DNA of 64,000 nt. Origin: Herminiimonas arsenicoxydans. GTDB lineage: Bacteria; Pseudomonadota; Gammaproteobacteria; Burkholderiales; Burkholderiaceae_D. The notes beneath the pieces were generated by a model. That model did no database searches. It was given only the letters and a program-made list of their open reading frames with translations, and was not told the DNA's origin. Shown here piece after piece: positions 7,761-16,672 of this stretch. The stretch lies in NCBI GenBank assembly GCA_000026125.1, contig CU207211.1, positions 682,001 to 746,000 on the forward strand, in the 5' to 3' direction. The stretch's first letter is position 1; every line of letters begins with the position of its first letter. A program made the position numbers and the translations under genes.

Positions 7761-8717
7761 TTAAATGAGGGCTGTTGTTTGCCACAGCGCCTTTGCCTTC
7801 AACATAGCTCCTTGTCCAAACCAAGCCGAATCCAGCCGATGGTCAACGCTTTTGGCTCGGCGTTCATGATCTACAAATTGCGTTACCGCATTCAGTAAAC
7901 CAAAAGCAGTTCCTTTAGCCGAGGCCAGTTCTGCGCCGCGACCTTTTCCTTCATAGATTCGTTTAACTTGACACATGGTGGGTGCTACTTTTTGTAACTC
8001 ATTGTTTTCAAAGGGTAAAGAGAAGAGACTGCGCAAGAAGGTCTCAGCTTCTCGATCTTTCAACTTACGTTCAGCAAGCTTGTTCATACGGTAGCGGAAG
8101 TTGTCCCACGCCGAATTCGAAAAGCCCAATTCCTGTTTGACGCGAACCGGATCAAACGCCGTACTATGCGGCACCTTCACCACGTCTTTGCCACCAGATA
8201 GTGCAATCGCCAAAGTGTTATTGCAGACGACTCTCACACTAGTAAATTGGGCTGTGGTCGCTAGGCTGCCATCACAGGCTGTCGCCAGCAGCAGATAACC
8301 GTTAATACGATCTTTATCTTTGATTGAAAAAGATTGTCCGGTCTTGGCTAGTGCCCAAAGTTTGCGTCCGCCTTTCATGACGCCTGCAGTTTCCAATTCA
8401 AACCCAGAGCGTTCCGTCAGATCTCGATAGAACTCCAGAATCTCGTCAGGCTGCACAACCTGATATCGATTCGAGACGACAGACAGTGCAGCCTTGGTAT
8501 CAGAGCGATATAGCACCTTTTGGTCGCTGTACATGTGGATCTTTTCTGGTGCTCCTAATAATCCGGAGTTGAAGCGCACCGGTGTTTCCATGATCTTGAA
8601 GTTCAAACCAGATTGATTTGCCCAAGTATCAAGTGACTGGTTGGGAGTGAGGGCTTTGCCTAAGCCGTGCCATGGGGTTTGGCCCGCATAGGCCATCGTT
8701 TCAATTTCGTGTGACAT
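7761..8717 (-). CDS. DUF932-family phage/plasmid-like protein
   Basis: A 318-residue protein from the ATG at 8717 (MSHEIETMAYAGQTPWHGLG); a frame from 8753 would add 12 residues without family-like content. The opening AYAGQTPWHGLG and the core with VVSNRYQVVQPDEILEFY are typical of the DUF932 (TIGR03299-like) family found on phages and plasmids. Its biochemical role is unknown; links to DNA maintenance have been suggested only from context. The probable small gene upstream at 8854 is on the same strand. Confidence 0.85.
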   Translation of the reverse strand: MSHEIETMAYAGQTPWHGLGKALTPNQSLDTWANQSGLNFKIMETPVRFNSGLLGAPEKIHMYSDQKVLYRSDTKAALSVVSNRYQVVQPDEILEFYRDLTERSGFELETAGVMKGGRKLWALAKTGQSFSIKDKDRINGYLLLATACDGSLATTAQFTSVRVVCNNTLAIALSGGKDVVKVPHSTAFDPVRVKQELGFSNSAWDNFRYRMNKLAERKLKDREAETFLRSLFSLPFENNELQKVAPTMCQVKRIYEGKGRGAELASAKGTAFGLLNAVTQFVDHERRAKSVDHRLDSAWFGQGAMLKAKALWQTTALI

Positions 8718-8853
8718 CGTGTTCCCAGCATAAAAAAGCCCATGCGATCGCAATCGACAGATGTCGACTGGATGGCAGGGGCAGGTGTGAAAGAAAGAAT
8801 AAAGAAAGTTAGTTAAGACATCCGTAGATAAACGTTAACTTTAGACAGCCGGT

Positions 8854-9246
8854 TTAATGGGCGTTGAATGTATGCCGGCAGTGATGACATTTATTGTTGA
8901 GAAGAATGGTGCGATCGATGATTTGACCTAACGTGATGCCCGTGGCACAGCCTGCAGCAGCGTTGGCTAATGCATCAAGTACGGCACCAGCGACACCGCC
9001 TAGAGTTGCACCAATTGGACCGCCAATCAGTCCGATCGATGCTCCAACACGTGCTCCTCTTGTGCAGCTAGCGATAGTGACCCCGATGCCAGCAATCGCG
9101 CCGATTGCACAACCGGCTTTGGTAGCGAAATTCCTGGTTTCGATCTGGTGTGATCCACACTGCGGGCAAGCTTCAGATGCAGAGTAGGGTGGAAAAGCCT
9201 CAATGGGCTCCTCGGGGTCGTGCGGATAGAGATGGGTGGTTTCCAT
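8854..9246 (-). CDS. Hypothetical protein with CxxC pairs and glycine-zipper region
   Basis: A 130-residue protein. An N-terminal Cys pair (ACPQCGS) and a C-terminal pair (NKCHHCRHTF) bracket a long Gly/Ala-rich hydrophobic stretch (about 48-105) with glycine-zipper spacing. It could be a zinc-binding membrane protein. A ribosome-binding site (aagga) precedes the ATG at 9246. It lies upstream of the DUF932 gene on the same strand. Family not recognised. Confidence 0.65.
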   Translation of the reverse strand: METTHLYPHDPEEPIEAFPPYSASEACPQCGSHQIETRNFATKAGCAIGAIAGIGVTIASCTRGARVGASIGLIGGPIGATLGGVAGAVLDALANAAAGCATGITLGQIIDRTILLNNKCHHCRHTFNAH

Positions 9247-9350
9247 GAAATTCCTTCATTGTGTTGAATGAACGCACTACGGCGAAAGACTGGCTGTAGC
9301 TCATGGCGGTGATATGTTTTTGAAAATTTCTGGAGTTTAGTTAGGCATTT

Positions 9351-9686
9351 TTAATAGTGGATTGACGGATCGTAATAGATACTATCCAAAAGTGCAGCCC
9401 GATTGTCCCAGATTCTTCCGGCTAGAATTCCTCTTGGCCTTGCATGTAAATACCAAGGACTATTCTGCATGGGGATAACGATGAGCTCCCAATAATTTTC
9501 GAGGCTCAATGTTGAGGGTGATGACCCAAATGCATCACAAATACCTCCGCGATTTGCGTTGTTCATGCCGACGAAGAAATCAGGTCGTTTCATCACTAAC
9601 AAGCGAGAGGTAATTGCAATACCCCCCTTATGTTGCTTATCTCTGAACACTTGATTAAACGCTTGTAGGAGGGGCGATGGCCTCTG
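9351..9686 (-). pseudogene. C-terminal remnant of a larger unrecognised gene
   Basis: The frame is open from about 9686, just after an in-frame TAG, to the stop at 9351. It reads as the end of a larger protein: PSPLLQAFN, then ITSRLLVMKRPDFFVGM, then LENYWELIVIPM with IWDNRAALLDSIYYDP at the end. The first part lies upstream of any good start codon and no ribosome-binding site is seen, so the gene appears to have lost its 5' part. I recall the same end segment from large uncharacterised island proteins but cannot name the family. Confidence 0.55.
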
Positions 9687-10284
9687 CTATGACTTAAAGT
9701 GCAGTCCGAGCAACAGCGCTATAATTTAATTGTTATTGAAATAACTTTGAGTTGCTTAAAGTGGGGTATTTGAAAGTGATGATTCAAAACGCTACGCCAA
9801 TTGGATGTTCAGTGGTCTTCGTGTATTTGGTATCGCCGCGTCAGCAATGGTTTGAGGATGGATATGACGTTGTGGATCATTGCATTGATATGCGAGCGAG
9901 CGGATGTCGGTGCAAGCGGGTTTCAATGCTACAGGCGGTTTTGTCCCAATGTCGACCTCGCATAGTTTAATATGCTTATCCATCAGAAATACATACTGAT
10001 TTTGACACTTCGGGTTGTGTTATTTCCTTTGTGTTTTCTATCAAAATAATACAAACAAAAGACTAGAACATGACGGAACTGCAAACGATATTGACCAAGC
10101 ACTTAATCGAAACTTGATTTGCATTTTCTGCGCTCTGAGAAAATCAACAGTGAAGTTGCTGGATATGTTCACATCAAAGCTCGAATAGTAGAGTGAGCAT
10201 TACTGGCGATTAGCAAAAATGCGGGGAGCATTCACGTTTTGTCCAACTCACCCATAGAACGAATAGAACATACCAAAGTATCTA
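9687..10284. other. 598-base AT-rich gap with no convincing gene
   Basis: Only short frames without ribosome-binding sites are present. The region probably contains the promoter of the restriction-type operon starting at 10285 and debris from the erosion of the gene at 9351. Confidence 0.5.
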
Positions 10285-12810
10285 ATGGCACGCATTGAAG
10301 AAAAAATTGCTGAGATCGCTGATCCGGCACTAAGAAAAAGCATCGCAGAAGAAGTTACCAAACTCAAAAAGCATACCCGTTTCGGTCTGGTGTTCGAAGA
10401 GCACCAGCCAGAGGTGGTTCCTACTTTTGGGAAACGCGTCAAACGAGGCGAACGGGTTGCAAAGAAGACTGGCAATCTTTCTGAAATTTGGCGGGTTATC
10501 TCTGTCAAAAATGATGTCGCCGTATGCGAACAAGAAAGAGGCGGCGAAACAGAAGCTGGCATGCGTGAAGCGTTCCCCATTCAGCAGCTTGTCGTCGTCC
10601 GCAGCATGGGTGAAACCATCTATCCGTCACTAACACCGATAGATTCAGTTAGCAATGGTGATCCGTTGAAGCCGCATCATGTGTTGATTGAGGCTGATAA
10701 CTACCATGCGCTGCAATTACTAGTGTTCCCGTATGAAGGTAAAGTGGATTGTATTTACATTGATCCACCGTACAACACTGGCGCACGGGACTGGAAATAC
10801 AACAATGACTACGTCGATAAAAACGACCAATGGCAGCATAGCAAATGGCTAACTTTTATGGCAAAGCGCTTGAAGCTTGCCAAACGCCTTTTGAACCCAG
10901 AAAACGGCGTGCTGATCGTGACGATAGATGAACATGAAGTTAACCATTTGGGGATGCTTTTAAAGCGAGAGTTTCCCGAAGCGCGGCAACAGATGGTCAC
11001 TATCGTGAATAACGGGGCGGGGGTGAGTCAGGGTGGTTTTTACCGCGTAGAGGAATATGCATTCTTCTGTTTTCTCGGTGGCGCAAAGCCAGCGCCAGGC
11101 GAAGACGACTATTTATCTGAACAAGCCATTGAGCCGATGTCTCAATATTGGTTTTCGCTTATCCGATATGGTGGCGTTAATGCGCTTCCGAGCAAGCGCG
11201 CAAACCTCGTATATCCAATAGCTATCAATCAAACTACTCTCGAGATCGCCGCTGTTGGGAAATCTCTAAAGCGACGAGTAGAGGAAGGGAAAGTTGCTTC
11301 AGCGACGAATGATTGGTTACCTGATGACGAAACCATTGACGGACATCCGGTCATTTGGCCGTTCCGAGGCAACGGGAGCATGGCAACGTGGCAGATGAAC
11401 GAAGAAACCTTAATTGACTTGTACAAGAAAGGGTTCGTGCGTATTCGCCATCAAAAGAAAGGGCCGGGCGGAAATAAATTCTCGATTAGTTACGTAAAAA
11501 GCGGGCATCGTTCCAAAGTTGAAAGCGGCGAAATCCCTACTCTTGGTCGAGAAGACAATGATGGACCACTAATTTTGGGTCAAATCCCGCGTAATGTCGT
11601 TGCAAAAACTGTCTGGAGACGTGCCAAACATGATGCTGGCAAATGGGGTTCACGGGTGCTAAGAGAAATCCTTGGTGATGTGGCATTTGATTACGCAAAA
11701 TCGCCATATGCAGTATTAGATTGCTTGGCTGCCGCAGTAGGGAATCGACCTAATGCCCTTATCGTAGATTTTTTTTCAGGGTCTGGCACCACGTTGCTTG
11801 CCACCGAACTACTAAATAATCGTGACGGAGGTAGGCGTCATTGTTTGCTAGTCACAAACAATGAAGTTTCTGTTGAAAAGTCAACGGAACTCGAATTGCA
11901 AGGAATGCAGCCGGGATGTAATGAGTGGGAGACGCATGGCGTATGTCGTTCTGTAACATGGCCTCGTTCTAAATTTACTATCCTCGGTCAGCGAGATGAT
12001 GGCACGAAGCTTTCCGGTGAATACCTAACTGGGAAATCAACAGACGTTGAAAAAACGCGGGAATTTACGCAAATCGGATTTATTGATCCCGCCAACTTCT
12101 TAGCAAGCCCGGGGTTTTCAGACAAGAAAAAAAATACAGTCATTAACTTACAAAAACAGTTAGTGAAGTTAATTGACGGTCTACCTCAGTCCTTGGTGAA
12201 TGGTGCCATGGACTTCATAGTTTCAAAAAATCATAAAGCTAGTTTATTGTTCGACATTGATCGGGCTGACGCATGGTTAGAAGCATTAGATGGCCAAGAT
12301 CACATTACCGACTTTTATATCGTAACCCAATCAAAAAAAATCTTCGACATATTGAAAGACCAAGTGACTGAATTACTTGGGCCTATGATTTTGAAGGAAG
12401 AGCGTAAGCGTTCGATGGCTGACGGTTTCTCTGCAAATCTTGAATACTTTCGGTTAGATTTTCTAGACCCGCAAGAAGTGCAAATGGGTAGGCAGTTTTC
12501 TGCCATTTTGCCAATTCTTTGGATGATGGCTGGCGCACGCGGACCGCGCCCGGATGCGCCAAATGCTCATGCTCCTTGGCTGTTACCTGAAGATTGCCCT
12601 TTTGTTGTGTTGATGCAGGAAACGCGATTTAAGGAGTTTATTCGTCATGTTGAGAGTCGCACAGACCTGACTCACGTCTTCATTGTCACTAATTCGCAGA
12701 ATACGATTTATAAATTGCGACATGAATGGCCCGAGCTGCGAGTAGTGCAACTTTACAAAGATTATCTCGAAAATTTCCGCATCAACTTGTCAGAGAAACC
12801 TACCCAATGA
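10285..12810 (+). CDS. Type III-like DNA adenine-N6 methyltransferase (Mod)
   Basis: An 841-residue protein. The catalytic DPPYNTG motif (160-166) precedes the AdoMet-binding motif DFFSGSGTT (about 495-503), the order of beta-class N6-adenine methyltransferases such as Mod of type III systems. A long region between the two motifs probably carries target recognition. About 300 further residues follow the methyltransferase part and end in an alpha/beta segment (FIVTNSQNTIYKLRHEWPELRVVQLY) not usual for short Mod proteins. The stop overlaps the start of the Res-like gene (ATGA). It should protect host DNA or direct the complex. Confidence 0.85.
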   Translation: MARIEEKIAEIADPALRKSIAEEVTKLKKHTRFGLVFEEHQPEVVPTFGKRVKRGERVAKKTGNLSEIWRVISVKNDVAVCEQERGGETEAGMREAFPIQQLVVVRSMGETIYPSLTPIDSVSNGDPLKPHHVLIEADNYHALQLLVFPYEGKVDCIYIDPPYNTGARDWKYNNDYVDKNDQWQHSKWLTFMAKRLKLAKRLLNPENGVLIVTIDEHEVNHLGMLLKREFPEARQQMVTIVNNGAGVSQGGFYRVEEYAFFCFLGGAKPAPGEDDYLSEQAIEPMSQYWFSLIRYGGVNALPSKRANLVYPIAINQTTLEIAAVGKSLKRRVEEGKVASATNDWLPDDETIDGHPVIWPFRGNGSMATWQMNEETLIDLYKKGFVRIRHQKKGPGGNKFSISYVKSGHRSKVESGEIPTLGREDNDGPLILGQIPRNVVAKTVWRRAKHDAGKWGSRVLREILGDVAFDYAKSPYAVLDCLAAAVGNRPNALIVDFFSGSGTTLLATELLNNRDGGRRHCLLVTNNEVSVEKSTELELQGMQPGCNEWETHGVCRSVTWPRSKFTILGQRDDGTKLSGEYLTGKSTDVEKTREFTQIGFIDPANFLASPGFSDKKKNTVINLQKQLVKLIDGLPQSLVNGAMDFIVSKNHKASLLFDIDRADAWLEALDGQDHITDFYIVTQSKKIFDILKDQVTELLGPMILKEERKRSMADGFSANLEYFRLDFLDPQEVQMGRQFSAILPILWMMAGARGPRPDAPNAHAPWLLPEDCPFVVLMQETRFKEFIRHVESRTDLTHVFIVTNSQNTIYKLRHEWPELRVVQLYKDYLENFRINLSEKPTQ

Positions 12811-15329
12811 AATTAGAACTCAAAGACTTCCAGGAAGATGCAGTCGAGCAGTTAATTAAGAAATTAAATCCTGCAAAACGCGAAGTGGCAGATGGAGGCG
12901 ATCACCAAGCTGTTATTCTCGCCGCGCCAACCGGCTCAGGTAAAACGGTTATTACAGCAGCATTGATTGAAGAAATTTTGAGCGGCTCCGATCGGTTCAC
13001 TGCGGAACCGGATGCCGTGTTTCTGTGGTTGTCAGATCAGCCTGTGCTTAATGAGCAATCTAAGCGGCGCGTTGCATCTGCATCGACCAAGCTGGGCAAT
13101 GGTGATCTCATCGTTGTGGATGCAGATTTTGACAGTGAAACCTTTGTTGGTGGCAAAGTGTATTTCATTAATACGCAGAAACTGGGTAAAGACAAGTTGT
13201 TGACCTCTGGCCAAGGGGATAAGCGTACTTTTACCATTTGGGAAACCATCAGCAATACGGCCAAAGCAAAAGCCGATCGTTTCTATCTCATCATTGACGA
13301 AGCACACCGCGGTACAAAAGTTTCTCGAACTGATGAGAGTACTCGTCTGACCGTGATGCAGAAATTCGTTAAAGGGTCTGAGGGCGAGATTCCCGCAATT
13401 GACCTTATTCTAGGTGTCTCAGCGACGCCTCAGCGTTTTCAACAACTGATTGACGGACAAAGTAACCGTACGCCGCGCAAGTGCGAGATCAATCCATTAG
13501 ATGTGCGAGCGTCAGGTTTGCTGAAAGATCGAATAATGGTTTTTCATCCCTCTGAGGCTTTCCCAACCGATACCACGATGCTACGCGCAGCCGTTCAGCA
13601 GTGGCGCACTATGGGTGTGCAGTGGCATGAATACGCGCAGACACAGGGATTGCCGACAGTTCACCCGGCACTGATAATCCAAGTGCAGGACGGAAGTAGT
13701 GACGGAGTTTCACGTACAAACTTGGACGAAGTGATTGCCACGATTGAAAAGGAGACTGGGCCAATTGATCCGTCCGAAATTGCTCATTGTTTTGAACACG
13801 ATGCCGCAATTTCTGCCAATGGAGTGCTGATCCGCAAAATTGATGCTTCGCGCATTCAGGAAGAAACGAACATCAAATTCGTATTGTTCAAGATGGCACT
13901 GACCACTGGTTGGGACTGCCCACGCGCCGAGGTGATGATGTCATTCCGTACGGCGCAGGACGACACGCTGATCGCCCAGCTTATTGGGCGTATGGTTCGC
14001 ACTCCGTTAGCGCGCCGAATTGAAGGAAGCGAAGTATTGAATTCTGTTTCGCTATATTTACCCCACTACGACAAGGAAGGATTGACGCGCGTTGTCAACC
14101 ATTTGAAGCAAGGCGACCCAATGGAGCTACCACCTACCGATGTGGAGGACGGGGCAAAAATGGTGACTTTCAAGCGCAGTGCCAGCATGGACGCAGCATT
14201 CGATGCGCTGACTGGCTTACCAACTTATCGCGTCGAGCGGGTGCGCAAGGTTTCCAATACACGCAGATTGATGGCGCTGTCGCGCCTACTGACAACGATG
14301 CACGAAGTGGATATGACTGCGTGGGATGATTCTAAGCAGTTGGTAATCAACACGCTTGACACAGAGTTGGCCCGGTTGAAAAAAAATAGTCCAGATTTTG
14401 ATGCAAAAGTGAAGGGCTCCGGGCAGATCACGCTAAACGCGGTGATTGTAGAGCAAGGTACTTGGAAGGAAATCCAAGGTCAGACCCTCACAGTGCCGCT
14501 GGATGAAAAAAATATTGATGACCTATTCAACCGTGCGGGGCAGCGACTGGGCGAGGGACTGCATCTAGATTTTTGGCAGACCCATTACGATCAAGATGAA
14601 CTCGACGAAATGCCTAGCCGCTCACGACTTGAGCTCTTTCTAATGCTCCAAGACGAAAAAACTTGGAAAACGTTAGAGGCTGCGTGTGGAGAGCGCTGTG
14701 AGACCTTGCTCTCGCAAAACAAGGCTGCTATCAAGAAATTAACTACGGCAGAACAAGAAGACTACAACAAGGTTCAAGAAGTAGCTAAAGAGCCTGAAGC
14801 TCTGTCATTTTTGCCTCCAGTTGAAATGATGCTGGCCGTGGACATCAAGGACTCAAATTTCCGTAACTATGATGGACACATGTATGTCGATGCCAGCGGA
14901 CATTTTGTCGACGTGCTTAACAATTGGGAGCATCCGGTGATTGAAGCAGAGATTGTGCGGGCAGATGTCGTCGGTTGGTTGCGCAACGTGCCGCGTAAGC
15001 CGTGGGCGTTTTCGCTGCCATATGAATTTGGTGGGGAGAATCGACCAATGTACCCGGACTTTCTAGTGGTCCGCGCAGTTGACGACGATCACATCGTGGA
15101 TATTCTTGAACCACATTCCCCTGCACTAGCCGACAGCTATGCCAAAGCAAAAGGCTTGGCACAATTCGCAGCCAAACATGCAATGCACTTTGGTCGAATT
15201 GAATTGATCCGGGTCGTTGGTAAGGAAATCAAACGTCTGGATTTGATTGATGCGACTAATCGAAAACGAGTGTTGGCAGTAGATAGTAATGCGGGGCTAG
15301 ATTTAGTATTTGGGGTTGCGAAGGAGTAA
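12807..15329 (+). CDS. Type III Res-like superfamily 2 helicase with C-terminal nuclease-like segment
   Basis: An 840-residue protein starting at the ATG that overlaps the Mod stop. Helicase motifs are clear: Walker A in APTGSGKT (about 42-48), IIDEAH (about 162-167), VSATPQRF, and QLIGRMVRTP (about 390-399). Near the C-terminus YPDFLVV (about 748) and DILEPH (about 765) fit a PD-(D/E)xK-type nuclease, but His stands where the lysine is expected. This could be a subfamily feature or loss of cleavage. It should pair with Mod as a restriction complex that cuts or translocates on unmodified DNA. Confidence 0.8.
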   Translation: MKLELKDFQEDAVEQLIKKLNPAKREVADGGDHQAVILAAPTGSGKTVITAALIEEILSGSDRFTAEPDAVFLWLSDQPVLNEQSKRRVASASTKLGNGDLIVVDADFDSETFVGGKVYFINTQKLGKDKLLTSGQGDKRTFTIWETISNTAKAKADRFYLIIDEAHRGTKVSRTDESTRLTVMQKFVKGSEGEIPAIDLILGVSATPQRFQQLIDGQSNRTPRKCEINPLDVRASGLLKDRIMVFHPSEAFPTDTTMLRAAVQQWRTMGVQWHEYAQTQGLPTVHPALIIQVQDGSSDGVSRTNLDEVIATIEKETGPIDPSEIAHCFEHDAAISANGVLIRKIDASRIQEETNIKFVLFKMALTTGWDCPRAEVMMSFRTAQDDTLIAQLIGRMVRTPLARRIEGSEVLNSVSLYLPHYDKEGLTRVVNHLKQGDPMELPPTDVEDGAKMVTFKRSASMDAAFDALTGLPTYRVERVRKVSNTRRLMALSRLLTTMHEVDMTAWDDSKQLVINTLDTELARLKKNSPDFDAKVKGSGQITLNAVIVEQGTWKEIQGQTLTVPLDEKNIDDLFNRAGQRLGEGLHLDFWQTHYDQDELDEMPSRSRLELFLMLQDEKTWKTLEAACGERCETLLSQNKAAIKKLTTAEQEDYNKVQEVAKEPEALSFLPPVEMMLAVDIKDSNFRNYDGHMYVDASGHFVDVLNNWEHPVIEAEIVRADVVGWLRNVPRKPWAFSLPYEFGGENRPMYPDFLVVRAVDDDHIVDILEPHSPALADSYAKAKGLAQFAAKHAMHFGRIELIRVVGKEIKRLDLIDATNRKRVLAVDSNAGLDLVFGVAKE

Positions 15330-15333
15330 CGTT

Positions 15334-15513
15334 ATGGTCTCGACAGATAGGCTATTCGCTGCTCTATATCTATTCGTGTACGACCAGAGTCTGCCTTATT
15401 CGCTGTCCATGACCGATGTACTACCGGCCTCAATCACTCTCGACAATTGGATTCACTTAAGCGGTAACCCAACAAGGACCAAGAACAATGCGTTTAATAC
15501 CCTCCGACCCTGA
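15334..15513 (+). CDS. Possible small 59-residue protein in the defence operon
   Basis: ATG 15334 stands five bases after the Res stop, with AAGGAG at the correct distance. The frame runs to 15513 and overlaps the DUF262 start in another phase. No family is seen. It may be a real coupled small gene, a leader that couples translation of DUF262, or chance. Weakly supported. Confidence 0.3.
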   Translation: MVSTDRLFAALYLFVYDQSLPYSLSMTDVLPASITLDNWIHLSGNPTRTKNNAFNTLRP

Positions 15514-16672
15514 TATCGCAACAATTGCCAGACGTATCAGAGATGGCGACCTTGATCTTCAACCCAATTTTCAACGTGGCGAAGTATGGACTACGTCAAA
15601 AAAACAAAAGTTGGTCGATAGCATTTTGCGTGAGTGGCACGTTCCACCGGTTCATGTCATACAGGGCGTTGCGGGAGGCAAAGATGAAGTCTTGGATGGC
15701 CAACAAAGGCTAGCAGCAATTCGCGATTTTTTAGATGACAAGCTGAAGATATCTGGGACTATTGAGCCCTTTGACGAAGAAATCGTCCATCTGGATGGAC
15801 TTAGATTTGCGGATTTATCAGAGGAATGGAAGAGAAAGATAAAAAGATTCCCTATTAGGGTGTTTAGCATTGTGGACTATAAGCCTTCTGAGCCAAGCGA
15901 ACTTTTCTACAGACTAAATCAGCCTTCCTCACTTACCGCAGCCGAACAAAGAAATTCCTTTTTTGGTAAGCCGAGAGAGCAGATCAAAGAGTTAGTAAAA
16001 CATATGGAGGATGTCGGTTTACAAAACGATTTTTTAGGATTCTCAAATTCACGAATGGCGTATGACGATGCACTGGCACGTGTTTGTGTAGCTCTGGAAA
16101 AAGGACTAGCTACGAAAACCGGGGCTACTTTGTTGGCTGATCGTTATAGGTCGGGCATCGAATTTGATTCATTGGCATACAACCGTGCCAAAAAAGCCAT
16201 CGATATACTTGCCGAGATTAGAGGTCAGGCAGGCCGAAATAATAAATTGAACAAAGCAAGTCTCTTTTCTTGGCTTATTTTCCTATGCAGAACCATAGAG
16301 TCCAAACCGGCGATTCAACTTCATCAGGTGGCGCTCTTCTTCAATAACTTTGAAAATGATCGAATGATGTATGCGCTGGGAAGCGAATCTTCGAGCCATA
16401 TTGAAGCGGTCAGAGCTGGTCTGTATGACATTTATGCGGACCGAGTGACATCCAGGGTTGCCGACGTAAGCTCGGTAATATTACGAGACCTTGCACTATG
16501 GGGTTTATATGTTACAGATCAAAGATTTATGCATGTGGAATTGAGTCAAGGTTTCTTCGCACTAAAGTCATTCCTATTTAATCTGAGAGAGAGTGGAAAA
16601 TCTCGGATGTCCGAAGGTTTGTTAATAGAATTTATGGAAAATTCTCCCTTTGAATGGGAAGTTCTTGCATGA
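15488..16672 (+). CDS. DUF262-domain protein
   Basis: A 394-residue protein. The start at 15488 has AAGGA upstream. The N-terminal DUF262 signature is visible: DLQPNFQRGEVW (about 23-34) and DEVLDGQQRLAAI (about 66-78). DUF262 occurs in the GmrSD and SspE-type restriction proteins and is thought to bind or hydrolyse nucleotides (established knowledge). No DUF1524 HNH nuclease tail is seen, so a partner would have to supply cleavage. Its stop overlaps the start of the next gene (ATGA), so the two are translationally coupled. Confidence 0.8.
   Translation: MRLIPSDPDIATIARRIRDGDLDLQPNFQRGEVWTTSKKQKLVDSILREWHVPPVHVIQGVAGGKDEVLDGQQRLAAIRDFLDDKLKISGTIEPFDEEIVHLDGLRFADLSEEWKRKIKRFPIRVFSIVDYKPSEPSELFYRLNQPSSLTAAEQRNSFFGKPREQIKELVKHMEDVGLQNDFLGFSNSRMAYDDALARVCVALEKGLATKTGATLLADRYRSGIEFDSLAYNRAKKAIDILAEIRGQAGRNNKLNKASLFSWLIFLCRTIESKPAIQLHQVALFFNNFENDRMMYALGSESSSHIEAVRAGLYDIYADRVTSRVADVSSVILRDLALWGLYVTDQRFMHVELSQGFFALKSFLFNLRESGKSRMSEGLLIEFMENSPFEWEVLA

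Noticed and set aside
9752..9970. Frame of 72 codons and minus-strand frame 9792-9983
   Set aside because: No ribosome-binding site, no recognised family, and both strands look equally poor.
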